NCBI GenBank assembly: GCA_014762485.1
Contig: JABURU010000156.1
Location: forward strand, 1 to 7,489
Length of the DNA stretch: 7,489 nucleotides
Direction: 5' to 3'
From: Gammaproteobacteria bacterium
Lineage (GTDB): Bacteria; Pseudomonadota; Gammaproteobacteria; Thiohalospirales; Thiohalospiraceae
Shown: positions 1 to 5,735 of the stretch, piece after piece
Position numbering within the stretch: position 1 is the first letter of the stretch
How the letters are laid out: the number at the start of each line of letters is the position of its first letter
Notes under the pieces: generated by a model
Told to the model about the DNA's origin: nothing
The model's database searches: none
The model's input: the letters and a program-made list of their open reading frames with translations, nothing else
Made by a program: the position numbers and the translations under genes

Positions 1-3
1 AAA

Positions 4-52
4 CAGAACCCTGAAGACAAATACATTAATGAATAATTTGAGTCAGGGTCTG
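4..52 (-). terminator. Possible terminator hairpin after the small gene
   Basis: An inverted repeat pairs bases 4-14 with 43-52 (10 base pairs, one bulged A at 7 or 8). A nested stem pairs 18-22 with 36-40. Read on the minus strand it begins about 15 bases after the stop codon of the small gene (68-70) and runs into at least three Ts at the window edge (bases 3-1). The position fits a terminator, but the loop is large and the T tract is cut off by the edge, so a regulatory or repeat hairpin is equally possible. Confidence 0.35.
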
Positions 53-67
53 CTTTTACCGTCAGCA

Positions 68-226
68 CTAAGCCGCCTTTTTTTGATGGAGCTGCTGTTT
101 GCTGTCTTGAATGTTTTTTAACTCTACATTTACCTCGTTCATCACACGCGCCAGATCCTTCAGGCGTGAATTTAAAAACTCTACATCTTTAACGAACGAA
201 CGGTTGTCTGCATATTTGGTAGCCAT
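68..226 (-). CDS. Small helical protein of unknown function (52 aa)
   Basis: I do not recognise this protein. It is charged, has no cysteine, no signal peptide and no membrane segment. From about residue 11 to 45 hydrophobic residues recur with helical spacing (FVKDVEFL, RLKDLARVM, EVNVELKNI), so a helical hairpin or short coiled coil is likely, and it ends in a basic Lys/Gln-rich tail. I chose the ATG at 226 because GGAGAG lies just before it (236-231). The longer frame back to a TTG at 304 has no ribosome binding site and would code through the leader. The ATG at 238 overlaps the Shine-Dalgarno itself. The gene lies 181 bases downstream of the diguanylate cyclase on the same strand with its own likely promoter, so it is probably transcribed at least partly alone. 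A ribosome site, a promoter and a helical amino-acid pattern together argue that it is real; homologues would settle it. Confidence 0.6.
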   Translation of the reverse strand: MATKYADNRSFVKDVEFLNSRLKDLARVMNEVNVELKNIQDSKQQLHQKKAA

Positions 227-230
227 TTTT

Positions 231-236
231 CTCTCC
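231..236 (-). promoter_or_regulatory. Ribosome binding site fixing the small-gene start
   Basis: On the minus strand GGAGAG is followed by AAAA and then ATG at 226. The same bases form part of an upstream in-frame ATG GAG AGA AAA, so the ribosome site can only serve the ATG at 226. This makes the 52-residue product the best model. Confidence 0.6.
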
Positions 237-298
237 ATGACAAAAGTCTTATTTGTTGCCTGGAGAGAATTATCGACCTGTGAGCAAATTTTGTTGAT

Positions 299-356
299 AC
301 CCAAAATGGGTGAAATTAAATATTTTCTAATATCCTGATATCACCCAAAGAGGTGA
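299..356 (-). promoter_or_regulatory. Paired palindromes in the small-gene leader
   Basis: In minus-strand order there are four arms: TCACC (356-352), TGGGTGA (347-341), TCACCCA (313-307) and TGGGT (303-299). Arms 1 and 2 form one hairpin and arms 3 and 4 another, with a three-base loop. Arms 2 and 3 are also perfectly complementary over seven bases, so a competing structure is possible. As DNA, the two palindromes resemble two copies of one operator, centred about 43 bases apart. The first lies directly downstream of the proposed -10 box, where a repressor could act. The pairing is visible in the sequence; the role is inference. Confidence 0.4.
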
Positions 357-384
357 GTTATAACATTTGTGTAACCGCTATTAA
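357..384 (-). promoter_or_regulatory. Likely sigma-70 promoter of the small gene
   Basis: On the minus strand a -35-like TTAATA (384-379) is followed after 16 bases by a -10-like TATAAC (362-357). These match four and five of six consensus positions. It lies just past the stop codon of the diguanylate cyclase (410-408) in an A+T-rich stretch. Transcription would start near base 350 and give a leader of roughly 125 bases before the ATG at 226. Confidence 0.4.
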
Positions 385-407
385 CAGGCTTAACAAAGCT
401 GCAACAT

Positions 408-1901
408 TTAGAATGGTTCTGAGCCCTGAATTTCAACACCGACTTCACAACAGTTGCGGCCACCGTTCTTCGCCTGGTAGAGGGCGTCATCGGCCCGTTT
501 AAATAACGAGTTGGTCGTATCATCACTGCTGATAACGGCCAGGCCGGAAGAGATAGTCACCTCTACGGATTCACCATTGTAATGGAAATGCGTCGCCGCA
601 ATCATTTGACGGATCTTGTTCGCTGCCTGTAAGGCACCTTCTGTAGACGAGTTGGACATAATCACCACAAATTCTTCACCGCCATAGCGGGCAACAAAAT
701 CAACTCGTCTGAGATTTTTACGCAATACATCCGCTACCGACTTCAGAATATTATCCCCCGCCTGATGACCATAAGTATCATTGATCTGTTTAAAATGATC
801 GATATCCCAGACACTGAGCACAAACGGCGTTTTATAGCGTGTATAACGCTCCATCTCATCACTCATGCGTTCATCATAGGCCTTACGATTTGGCAAGCCG
901 GTTAGATCATCATGCATGGCACGATGCTGTTCATTGACCAGCCGTTTTTTCAGGATCTCCGATACTATCTCCATCGCGTTCATACGTGCATAGACCTGAT
1001 CCATCTTCTGGGTCATCTGCTCCTGCTTTTGCGATATACCACTATGATAACTTTCCAGTGTGGTTGAGATGGTACTAATCGAATTACGTATATTGTCTTT
1101 TAACTGTTCTATATCAGCGGAGCCCTCTATCTTGTCATTCATTAAGCTAATATTGCTGCTCAATGTACGTTTAAAGTCATCCGACTGTTTTGCCGTCTCA
1201 TTCTGATTGAGCATTAAGCCATTGACCAGGCTCTGCATAGTTGTCAGGTTATTTTTAAGATCCTGTAAAAAACTTTCCGTCGCATGCTGGCGTTGTGTTA
1301 TGCCAGACAGGTACAAACCGGTCATTTCTATAAAGCGTGAGAACAGACCTTCTATTTCATTTTGCTCAAACTCATCATATAAAGACTGACGGATAGTGAT
1401 GAACGGTTTTTCTTCTTCATCATCCAGTCCGAGGCTCTGGATAAAGCCATCCAGCATCGCCAGTAGCTGCTCATGATCGGCCGGGGAGCCTGACATGGTA
1501 TTTTCCAGATTGTCATACATCGACTTATCCAGTAGCTGGATAAACTGCTTCCATATCGAGGTATCCAATGTGCCTTTCTCATGGATAACCTTTTCAGCCA
1601 GCGTTTTAAGTTCATCTCGCTGCGCCATTTTCAGCTTGTCACTAGATAACAGTTTGTTAAAGCTTTTAAGTGGAAGCTCTAACAGGCGTGCACCACCAGG
1701 CTCATTCACCTGTGATAACAGCCGACCAACCTGTTCATGATAATGCCGTATCTCATCACTATTCTGTGTATTACGAAAATCGTTTCGTAACTCAGATAAC
1801 AGGTTTATGAGTTGATCATCGTATTCATTAATGCCAAAACTAAGGCGGATAATTAACCGCCTTAACTCTGACTCCATTTCGTTATACTGCAACTCATCCA
1901 T
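408..1901 (-). CDS. Soluble GGDEF diguanylate cyclase (497 aa)
   Basis: It is predicted to make cyclic di-GMP from two GTP in the cytoplasm. The GGDEF domain fills about residues 328-485, starting with DDLTGLPNR (331-339). The metal-binding Asp366 is in WDIDHFK, the active-site loop is GGEEF (407-411), and KRADDALYQAK follows at 468-478. An inhibitory-site motif RRVD (398-401) lies five residues before GGEEF, so product feedback is expected. The first ~325 residues match no sensor I recognise. They are helical, with a likely coiled coil from about 205 to 325, probably for dimerisation. There is no membrane segment. It starts five bases after the EEP gene stop, so the two are probably co-translated. 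The dsbA-EEP-GGDEF order matches Pseudomonas, where the third gene is dgcP; I leave the symbol empty because the N-terminal halves cannot be compared here. Confidence 0.9.
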   Translation of the reverse strand: MDELQYNEMESELRRLIIRLSFGINEYDDQLINLLSELRNDFRNTQNSDEIRHYHEQVGRLLSQVNEPGGARLLELPLKSFNKLLSSDKLKMAQRDELKTLAEKVIHEKGTLDTSIWKQFIQLLDKSMYDNLENTMSGSPADHEQLLAMLDGFIQSLGLDDEEEKPFITIRQSLYDEFEQNEIEGLFSRFIEMTGLYLSGITQRQHATESFLQDLKNNLTTMQSLVNGLMLNQNETAKQSDDFKRTLSSNISLMNDKIEGSADIEQLKDNIRNSISTISTTLESYHSGISQKQEQMTQKMDQVYARMNAMEIVSEILKKRLVNEQHRAMHDDLTGLPNRKAYDERMSDEMERYTRYKTPFVLSVWDIDHFKQINDTYGHQAGDNILKSVADVLRKNLRRVDFVARYGGEEFVVIMSNSSTEGALQAANKIRQMIAATHFHYNGESVEVTISSGLAVISSDDTTNSLFKRADDALYQAKNGGRNCCEVGVEIQGSEPF

Positions 1902-1906
1902 TCAAC

Positions 1907-2692
1907 TTATACCAGGTGTATGTTATCCGGCACCATCACGTCCATCGCAATCGGCAAATGATCCGAGTAAGAGTGATTTAATACACTAACATGTTCGATC
2001 ATCAGCCGATCCGACACCAGGATATGATCAAAGTGTAGATTGGGCTGCCAACTGGGAAAGGTGTTTAACTGCTCTTCAGGTGGGTTCAGTCGGGTACGGC
2101 GAAACAGGGATTGCATCTCCTCACTGTCAGGAGAGGTATTTAGATCCCCCATGATGATCACATGCTCATAGTCATGAATAAGATCCGTAATATATTCCAG
2201 CTGGTTTTTTCTTGCCCGACTGCTTAGCGACAGATGTATATTAAACACCACCAGCGGATTATCCTTGTTGCCAAAGCGCGCCATGCATACCCCGCGCCCG
2301 GGAATTAATCCCGGCAATTTGTGCACGACGATTTCACTCGGGCGCAGGCGGAATAACATGCCACTACTGTGCTGGGCTATATTTCCCAGTTTTCGGTTAA
2401 TCCGATGATGCCAGAATGGAAAGCTGGCCTTTTGCGCCAGATATTCCGTCAGGTTGACATGGTTGCTGCGCAGACTGCCGGCGTCGACTTCCTGCAGACC
2501 AACAATATCGTAGCCACTTATTTGATGCGCGATCGAATCCAGGTTGTTAAAGCGTCGCCGGTGAGGCACCAGGTGCCGCCAACTATGGGTTAAGTAATGG
2601 TGGGCTTTCATCGTGTTAATGCCCACCTGTATGTTGTAACTTAACAAGCGTATGCGTGTACCATCTGTTGCTGTCTGCGCTGCTGCAACCAT
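1907..2692 (-). CDS. Endonuclease/exonuclease/phosphatase superfamily protein (261 aa)
   Basis: A metal-dependent phosphodiesterase/phosphatase-fold protein of the EEP (DNase I/ExoIII-like) superfamily; its substrate cannot be read from sequence. All usual active-site blocks are present in order: SYNIQ with Asn20, LQEVD with Glu68, NIHLS with His153, GDLNTSP with Asp183 and Asn185, FDHIL at 221-225, and SDHLPI with Asp244 and His245. It therefore looks catalytically intact. Length is typical of a single-domain member. I see no signal peptide or membrane segment, so it is probably cytoplasmic. It begins 26 bases after the acetolactate synthase stop, with only a weak GGA before the ATG, and ends five bases before the diguanylate cyclase. 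The Pseudomonas gene in the same place (PA5488) is, as I recall, also uncharacterised. DNA, RNA or a phospholipid headgroup are all possible substrates. Confidence 0.85.
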   Translation of the reverse strand: MVAAAQTATDGTRIRLLSYNIQVGINTMKAHHYLTHSWRHLVPHRRRFNNLDSIAHQISGYDIVGLQEVDAGSLRSNHVNLTEYLAQKASFPFWHHRINRKLGNIAQHSSGMLFRLRPSEIVVHKLPGLIPGRGVCMARFGNKDNPLVVFNIHLSLSSRARKNQLEYITDLIHDYEHVIIMGDLNTSPDSEEMQSLFRRTRLNPPEEQLNTFPSWQPNLHFDHILVSDRLMIEHVSVLNHSYSDHLPIAMDVMVPDNIHLV

Positions 2693-2718
2693 GTGTTAGT
2701 CCATATTGGAGGTTAAGG

Positions 2719-4362
2719 TTAAATTGGGCACACCATTTCACCCATTTTTTCCGTCAGCTTCAGGTTTTCACTATAGTCCACTGGACAGTCGATAATCGTC
2801 ACGGTGTTTTCCTGTAACGCGGCCTGCAAGGTGGGCAACAGGTCTTCCGTCTTCTCGATACGAACCCCCCTGGCACCAAACGCCTCGGCATACTTAACAA
2901 AGTCCGGGTTAGTAAAATCAATGTGCGACTTACGTGAAAACTGGTTCATCTGCTTCCACTCTATTAAACCGTAGGCGCTATCGTTCCAGATTAACACCAC
3001 AAATGGTGTATTCATGCGCATTGCTACTTCGATCTCTTGTGAGTTCATCAAGAAGCCGGCATCACCTGTTACCGCCACCACTTTGCGATCCGGGTGAGCC
3101 AGCTTGGCACCCACTGCACCGGGCACCGCAATACCCATGCTGGCAAAGCCGTTAGAAATTATACAGGTATTGGGTACCTCACAACGGAACATACGCGACA
3201 TCCACATCTTATGGGCGCCCACATCGGAGATGGCAATATCTTCCGCCGCCATCGCCTGACGCAGGTCCCAGATGATCTTCTGCGGCGTCACCGGGAAGTT
3301 ATTATTCGACTGGTGTTGATATAGATCTTCCTCCAGCGCGGTACGTAATGCTCGCATCGCATTACCGGTATGCGGGGTCGCTACCCTGGCAATATCATTC
3401 AGGCTATGCTTGATATCGCCCAGCACACCCACCTCCACAGGATAGTAGGCATCGACTTCGGCCGGAGACATATCAATATGTATGATGGTGCGATCCTTGG
3501 TCGGATGCCATAGATACGGGTGATACTCCACCAGGTCATAACCGATACAGATGATCACATCGGCACGATCAAAGCCACAGCTAACATAATCCTTGGATTG
3601 CAATCCTGCCGAGCCCAGGGCCAGGGGGTTATCGGTAAACGGCACCACGCCCTTGGCCATGAAGGTATTGGCCACCGGGATATTGAGCGCGCGTGAAAAG
3701 TCGTGCAGTTGCTTCCAGGCCTTGGCCCTGATCACACCATTACCTGCCAGGATGATCGGATGCCTGGCATCGCTGATCAGCTTGGCCGCACGCTCCACCC
3801 GCTCCTGTGGTGGCTCGGGCGGCACTGGCTGACGGATCTCCAGAGGGTGCTGCTCCTGTTCATCCATCTCCATCTCGGCGATGTTTTCCGGAAACTCGAT
3901 AAAGCAGGCCCCGGTCTTCTCGGTCTGCGATACCTTGAACGCCTTGCGCACCACCTCAGGGATAATATCGGGGGTTAACAAACGTGAGGAATATTTGGTG
4001 ATCGGCTGGAAGATTTGCTCCAGATCCAGCACCTGGTGAGACTCTTTGTGCAGTCGATGGGTACTGGCCTGACCGGCGATCGCCACCACCGGTGCATGAT
4101 CCATATTGGCATCGGCCACCCCGGTGATCAGGTTTGTCGCACCGGGGCCCAGAGTGCCAAGACAGACACCGGCCTTGCCGGTTAAACGACCATAGACATC
4201 GGCCATAAAGGCGGCGCCCTGCTCATGTCGGGTAGTAATGAATTTGATCTTCGAGTCCAGCAGCGAATCCATCATATCGAGGTTTTCTTCGCCGGGGATA
4301 CCGAAGATATATTCCACACCTTCATTCTCCAGACACTTTACGAACAGGTCTGATGCCTTCAT
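2719..4362 (-). CDS. alsS: Acetolactate synthase, catabolic AlsS/BudB type (547 aa)
   Basis: A thiamine-diphosphate enzyme expected to condense two pyruvates to 2-acetolactate and CO2. The N-terminal pyrimidine-binding domain (about 1-165) has the catalytic Glu47 in RHEQGAAFM, then YGRLTGKAGV and LGPGATNL. The central domain (about 187-330) contains ADVIICIGYDLVEY (267-280) and TIIHIDMSPAEVDAYY, closely like BudB of Klebsiella. The C-terminal domain has the cofactor motif starting GDAG (433-436) and ending WND (459-461). Resemblance to BudB/AlsS rather than IlvB/IlvI, and no regulatory-subunit gene nearby, favour the FAD-independent catabolic type; pyruvate-oxidase relatives are less likely. 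The start has a good Shine-Dalgarno (GGAGAAG, seven bases before ATG). It lies 40 bases after dsbA and 26 before the EEP gene, in a cluster that lacks it in Pseudomonas. No decarboxylase gene (alsD/budA) is visible, so the fate of acetolactate is open: acetoin, or valine/leucine synthesis. Confidence 0.85.
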   Translation of the reverse strand: MKASDLFVKCLENEGVEYIFGIPGEENLDMMDSLLDSKIKFITTRHEQGAAFMADVYGRLTGKAGVCLGTLGPGATNLITGVADANMDHAPVVAIAGQASTHRLHKESHQVLDLEQIFQPITKYSSRLLTPDIIPEVVRKAFKVSQTEKTGACFIEFPENIAEMEMDEQEQHPLEIRQPVPPEPPQERVERAAKLISDARHPIILAGNGVIRAKAWKQLHDFSRALNIPVANTFMAKGVVPFTDNPLALGSAGLQSKDYVSCGFDRADVIICIGYDLVEYHPYLWHPTKDRTIIHIDMSPAEVDAYYPVEVGVLGDIKHSLNDIARVATPHTGNAMRALRTALEEDLYQHQSNNNFPVTPQKIIWDLRQAMAAEDIAISDVGAHKMWMSRMFRCEVPNTCIISNGFASMGIAVPGAVGAKLAHPDRKVVAVTGDAGFLMNSQEIEVAMRMNTPFVVLIWNDSAYGLIEWKQMNQFSRKSHIDFTNPDFVKYAEAFGARGVRIEKTEDLLPTLQAALQENTVTIIDCPVDYSENLKLTEKMGEMVCPI

Positions 4363-4402
4363 ATAACTTCTCCAGTGGTAGGTTTTGAGTCTTTCTATAT
4401 AA

Positions 4403-5014
4403 CTAACGTCTTTCTTGTTTAACCAGGTCGTCGACCACGTTTAATACCTGTTGATGGCCGCCCGCCAGTGATGCACTGGTTCTATATTTACCTGCCACCA
4501 CCATCGTGGGTACACCATCAATCTGGTAAGACTTGGTCAACTTTTTCGCCCAGTTCACCTTGCTGTTTACCGCGAACGAACGGAAGCTGCGATTGAACTG
4601 TGATTTATCCACCCCATGACGGGCAAACAGCTCAGCCAGTGCCGCCTGGGTCGCGAGAGTCTTTTTCTGTTTGTGTATCGCATCAAACATCGGTGTATGA
4701 ACCTTATCCAGCACACCTAGTACTTCGGCGGTAAAATAGGCACGGGCATGTAGTTCCCAGCGAGCATTAAAGATGGCCGGAATGCGCTTGAATGCCACAT
4801 CTGCCTGTTGTCGTTTCTTCCAGCTATTTATGAATGGTTCAAACTGGTTGCAGTGTGGGCAGCCATACCAGAACATCTCTACCACCTCGATCTTGTTACC
4901 CGAGCTGGTGGGCTGGGCTGGCTTGATATCAAAATAGCCAAAGGCTTCGGCAACCGCCTGACCAGATGTGATCCCCAGTATCGCGGCGACAACGATCGCC
5001 TTCATTATTTTCAT
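4403..5014 (-). CDS. dsbA: Periplasmic thiol:disulfide oxidoreductase DsbA (203 aa)
   Basis: It introduces disulfide bonds into exported proteins and is itself normally reoxidised by DsbB, which is not in this window. A signal peptide covers about residues 1-22 (Lys-rich start, hydrophobic core, AVA|EA cleavage site). The thioredoxin-fold active site CPHC is at 52-55 in MFWYGCPHCNQFEPF, the helical insert spans about 75-150, and the cis-proline is Pro169 in GVPT. CPHC is the classic oxidising DsbA form, and 203 residues is normal. I chose the ATG at 5014 because GGGAG (5026-5022) lies seven bases before it and the signal peptide then begins properly. The frame is open to 5092, but that adds a 26-residue extension with no export logic. 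It is first in a likely dsbA-alsS-EEP-GGDEF operon and close to the System II cytochrome c genes, whose CXXCH substrates depend on thiol chemistry. Confidence 0.92.
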   Translation of the reverse strand: MKIMKAIVVAAILGITSGQAVAEAFGYFDIKPAQPTSSGNKIEVVEMFWYGCPHCNQFEPFINSWKKRQQADVAFKRIPAIFNARWELHARAYFTAEVLGVLDKVHTPMFDAIHKQKKTLATQAALAELFARHGVDKSQFNRSFRSFAVNSKVNWAKKLTKSYQIDGVPTMVVAGKYRTSASLAGGHQQVLNVVDDLVKQERR

Positions 5015-5021
5015 GCAACTA

Positions 5022-5026
5022 CTCCC
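5022..5026 (-). promoter_or_regulatory. Ribosome binding site fixing the dsbA start
   Basis: GGGAG on the minus strand lies seven bases before the ATG at 5014. The signal peptide begins immediately after that ATG, which rules out the longer frame from 5092. Confidence 0.6.
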
Positions 5027-5036
5027 GTTCTTGATT

Positions 5037-5087
5037 CTTAGAATTCGATAAAATCCTAGTATAGTGCCATGCCGATGGCCCGGACTA
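5037..5087. promoter_or_regulatory. Possible divergent promoter with shared TATA core
   Basis: The 139 bases between dsbA and the cNMP-protein gene must hold both promoters. The best -10 candidates overlap: TATAGT on the plus strand (5060-5065) and TATACT on the minus strand (5063-5058), sharing the same TATA. Upstream -35 elements are weak in both directions: CTTAGA at 5037-5042 with a 17-base spacer for plus, and TAGTCC at 5087-5082 with an 18-base spacer for minus. Weak -35 boxes would fit activator dependence. I see no convincing CRP or FNR site. Transcription starts are not established. Confidence 0.3.
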
Positions 5088-5153
5088 CGCAAATTTGTAA
5101 AAATATGGTTTCACCTTTATTACGATTTTTGAAGCTTCAGCAGGAGAGCTTAT

Positions 5154-5678
5154 ATGACCACCTCTTCGATTAACCTGGCCCAGTTCTTAAACCAGCAATA
5201 TCTGTGTGAGTCATTAACCGTACGCGAAGTTCAAACCCTGCTGAACTACACCGAACTGGTTACCTATCAACAGGGAGAAGTGATCGCTGAGATCGGTGAC
5301 GTAGGAGAGGCGCTCTATTTTGTTGTTTCTGGTGAGGCCGCCCTCCTGGCCGAGCGTGAAAATAGAGAGGTGGAAGTCGGCCGCATGGTAGAGGGCGAAC
5401 TCATGGGGGAGATGTCCTTCTTTGATCGCAAACCACGTATGGCTCGCATGGTGACCATCAGCAAACAGGCCGAACTATTAAAGCTATCGCATAGACGTTA
5501 TCAAAGACTGCGCATAGAGCAACCTTATATTGCGGTAAACCTGCTAGAACATGCCATCATCAGCCTGGATCATCTGGTAAGGCGAGTTACCATGGATGGC
5601 GCCAGCTTTAATGACTACATGGCCCAGGAAGCCTCGATGGAATCTGGCCCGGAAGAGGAAAAAGAATTAAGCGCATAA
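5154..5678 (+). CDS. Stand-alone cyclic-nucleotide-binding-domain protein (174 aa)
   Basis: A cytoplasmic protein with one CRP/PKA-like cNMP-binding beta-barrel at about residues 15-120. Recognisable parts are YQQGEVIAEIGDVGEALYFV (39-58) and the phosphate-binding cassette from GELMGEM to the PRMA stretch (81-97). The ribose-contacting Glu86 and phosphate-contacting Arg95 are both present, so ligand binding is plausible; Met96 replaces the usual Ala/Ser/Thr next to that Arg. The helices after it (about 122-158) are not a helix-turn-helix, and the tail is acidic (SGPEEEKE). It is therefore not a CRP/FNR-type transcription factor but a small receptor that probably acts on a partner protein. The start has a good AGGAG seven bases upstream. 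It diverges from dsbA and converges on ccsB. The ligand (cAMP, cGMP or another) and the partner cannot be read from sequence. Confidence 0.85.
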   Translation: MTTSSINLAQFLNQQYLCESLTVREVQTLLNYTELVTYQQGEVIAEIGDVGEALYFVVSGEAALLAERENREVEVGRMVEGELMGEMSFFDRKPRMARMVTISKQAELLKLSHRRYQRLRIEQPYIAVNLLEHAIISLDHLVRRVTMDGASFNDYMAQEASMESGPEEEKELSA

Positions 5679-5715
5679 AAAAACAGGCTGTCTAATCTCT
5701 TAAACAGCCCGTTTT
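5677..5715. terminator. Two-way rho-independent terminator
   Basis: GGCTGT (5686-5691) pairs with ACAGCC (5704-5709) around a 12-base loop. The stem extends through AAAAC (5680-5684) with GTTTT (5711-5715) after one A/C mismatch. Plus-strand transcripts of the cNMP gene end in TTTT (5712-5715). Minus-strand transcripts of ccsB end in a run of seven Ts (complement of 5683-5677). It overlaps the cNMP gene's TAA and sits between two converging genes, so it most likely serves both. Confidence 0.85.
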
Positions 5716-5735
5716 CCTGTGCTGCATGTCTCGAC

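Noticed and set aside
227..304. N-terminal extension of the small protein to a TTG at 304 (78 aa)
   Set aside because: There is no ribosome site before the TTG, the extra part overlaps the hairpin leader, and a good GGAGAG sits before the ATG at 226.
341..356. Hairpin as a terminator for the diguanylate cyclase operon
   Set aside because: The stem is short and no T run follows it on the minus strand; it lies just downstream of a likely promoter instead.
341..526. Short minus-strand frame across the end of the diguanylate cyclase gene
   Set aside because: It overlaps the well-supported GGDEF domain coding frame and runs through the promoter region; no motif is seen.
2719..4362. Biosynthetic acetohydroxyacid synthase (IlvB/IlvI) large subunit
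   Set aside because: The middle domain (ICIGYDLVEYHP, IDMSPAEVDAYY) resembles BudB/AlsS, and no small regulatory-subunit gene follows. Not fully excluded.
5015..5092. Longer DsbA from a start at 5092
   Set aside because: It would put 26 residues before an otherwise ordinary signal peptide; the ATG at 5014 has its own Shine-Dalgarno.
5154..5678. CRP/FNR-family transcription regulator
   Set aside because: The protein ends about 55 residues after the cNMP barrel, with helices and an acidic tail but no helix-turn-helix.
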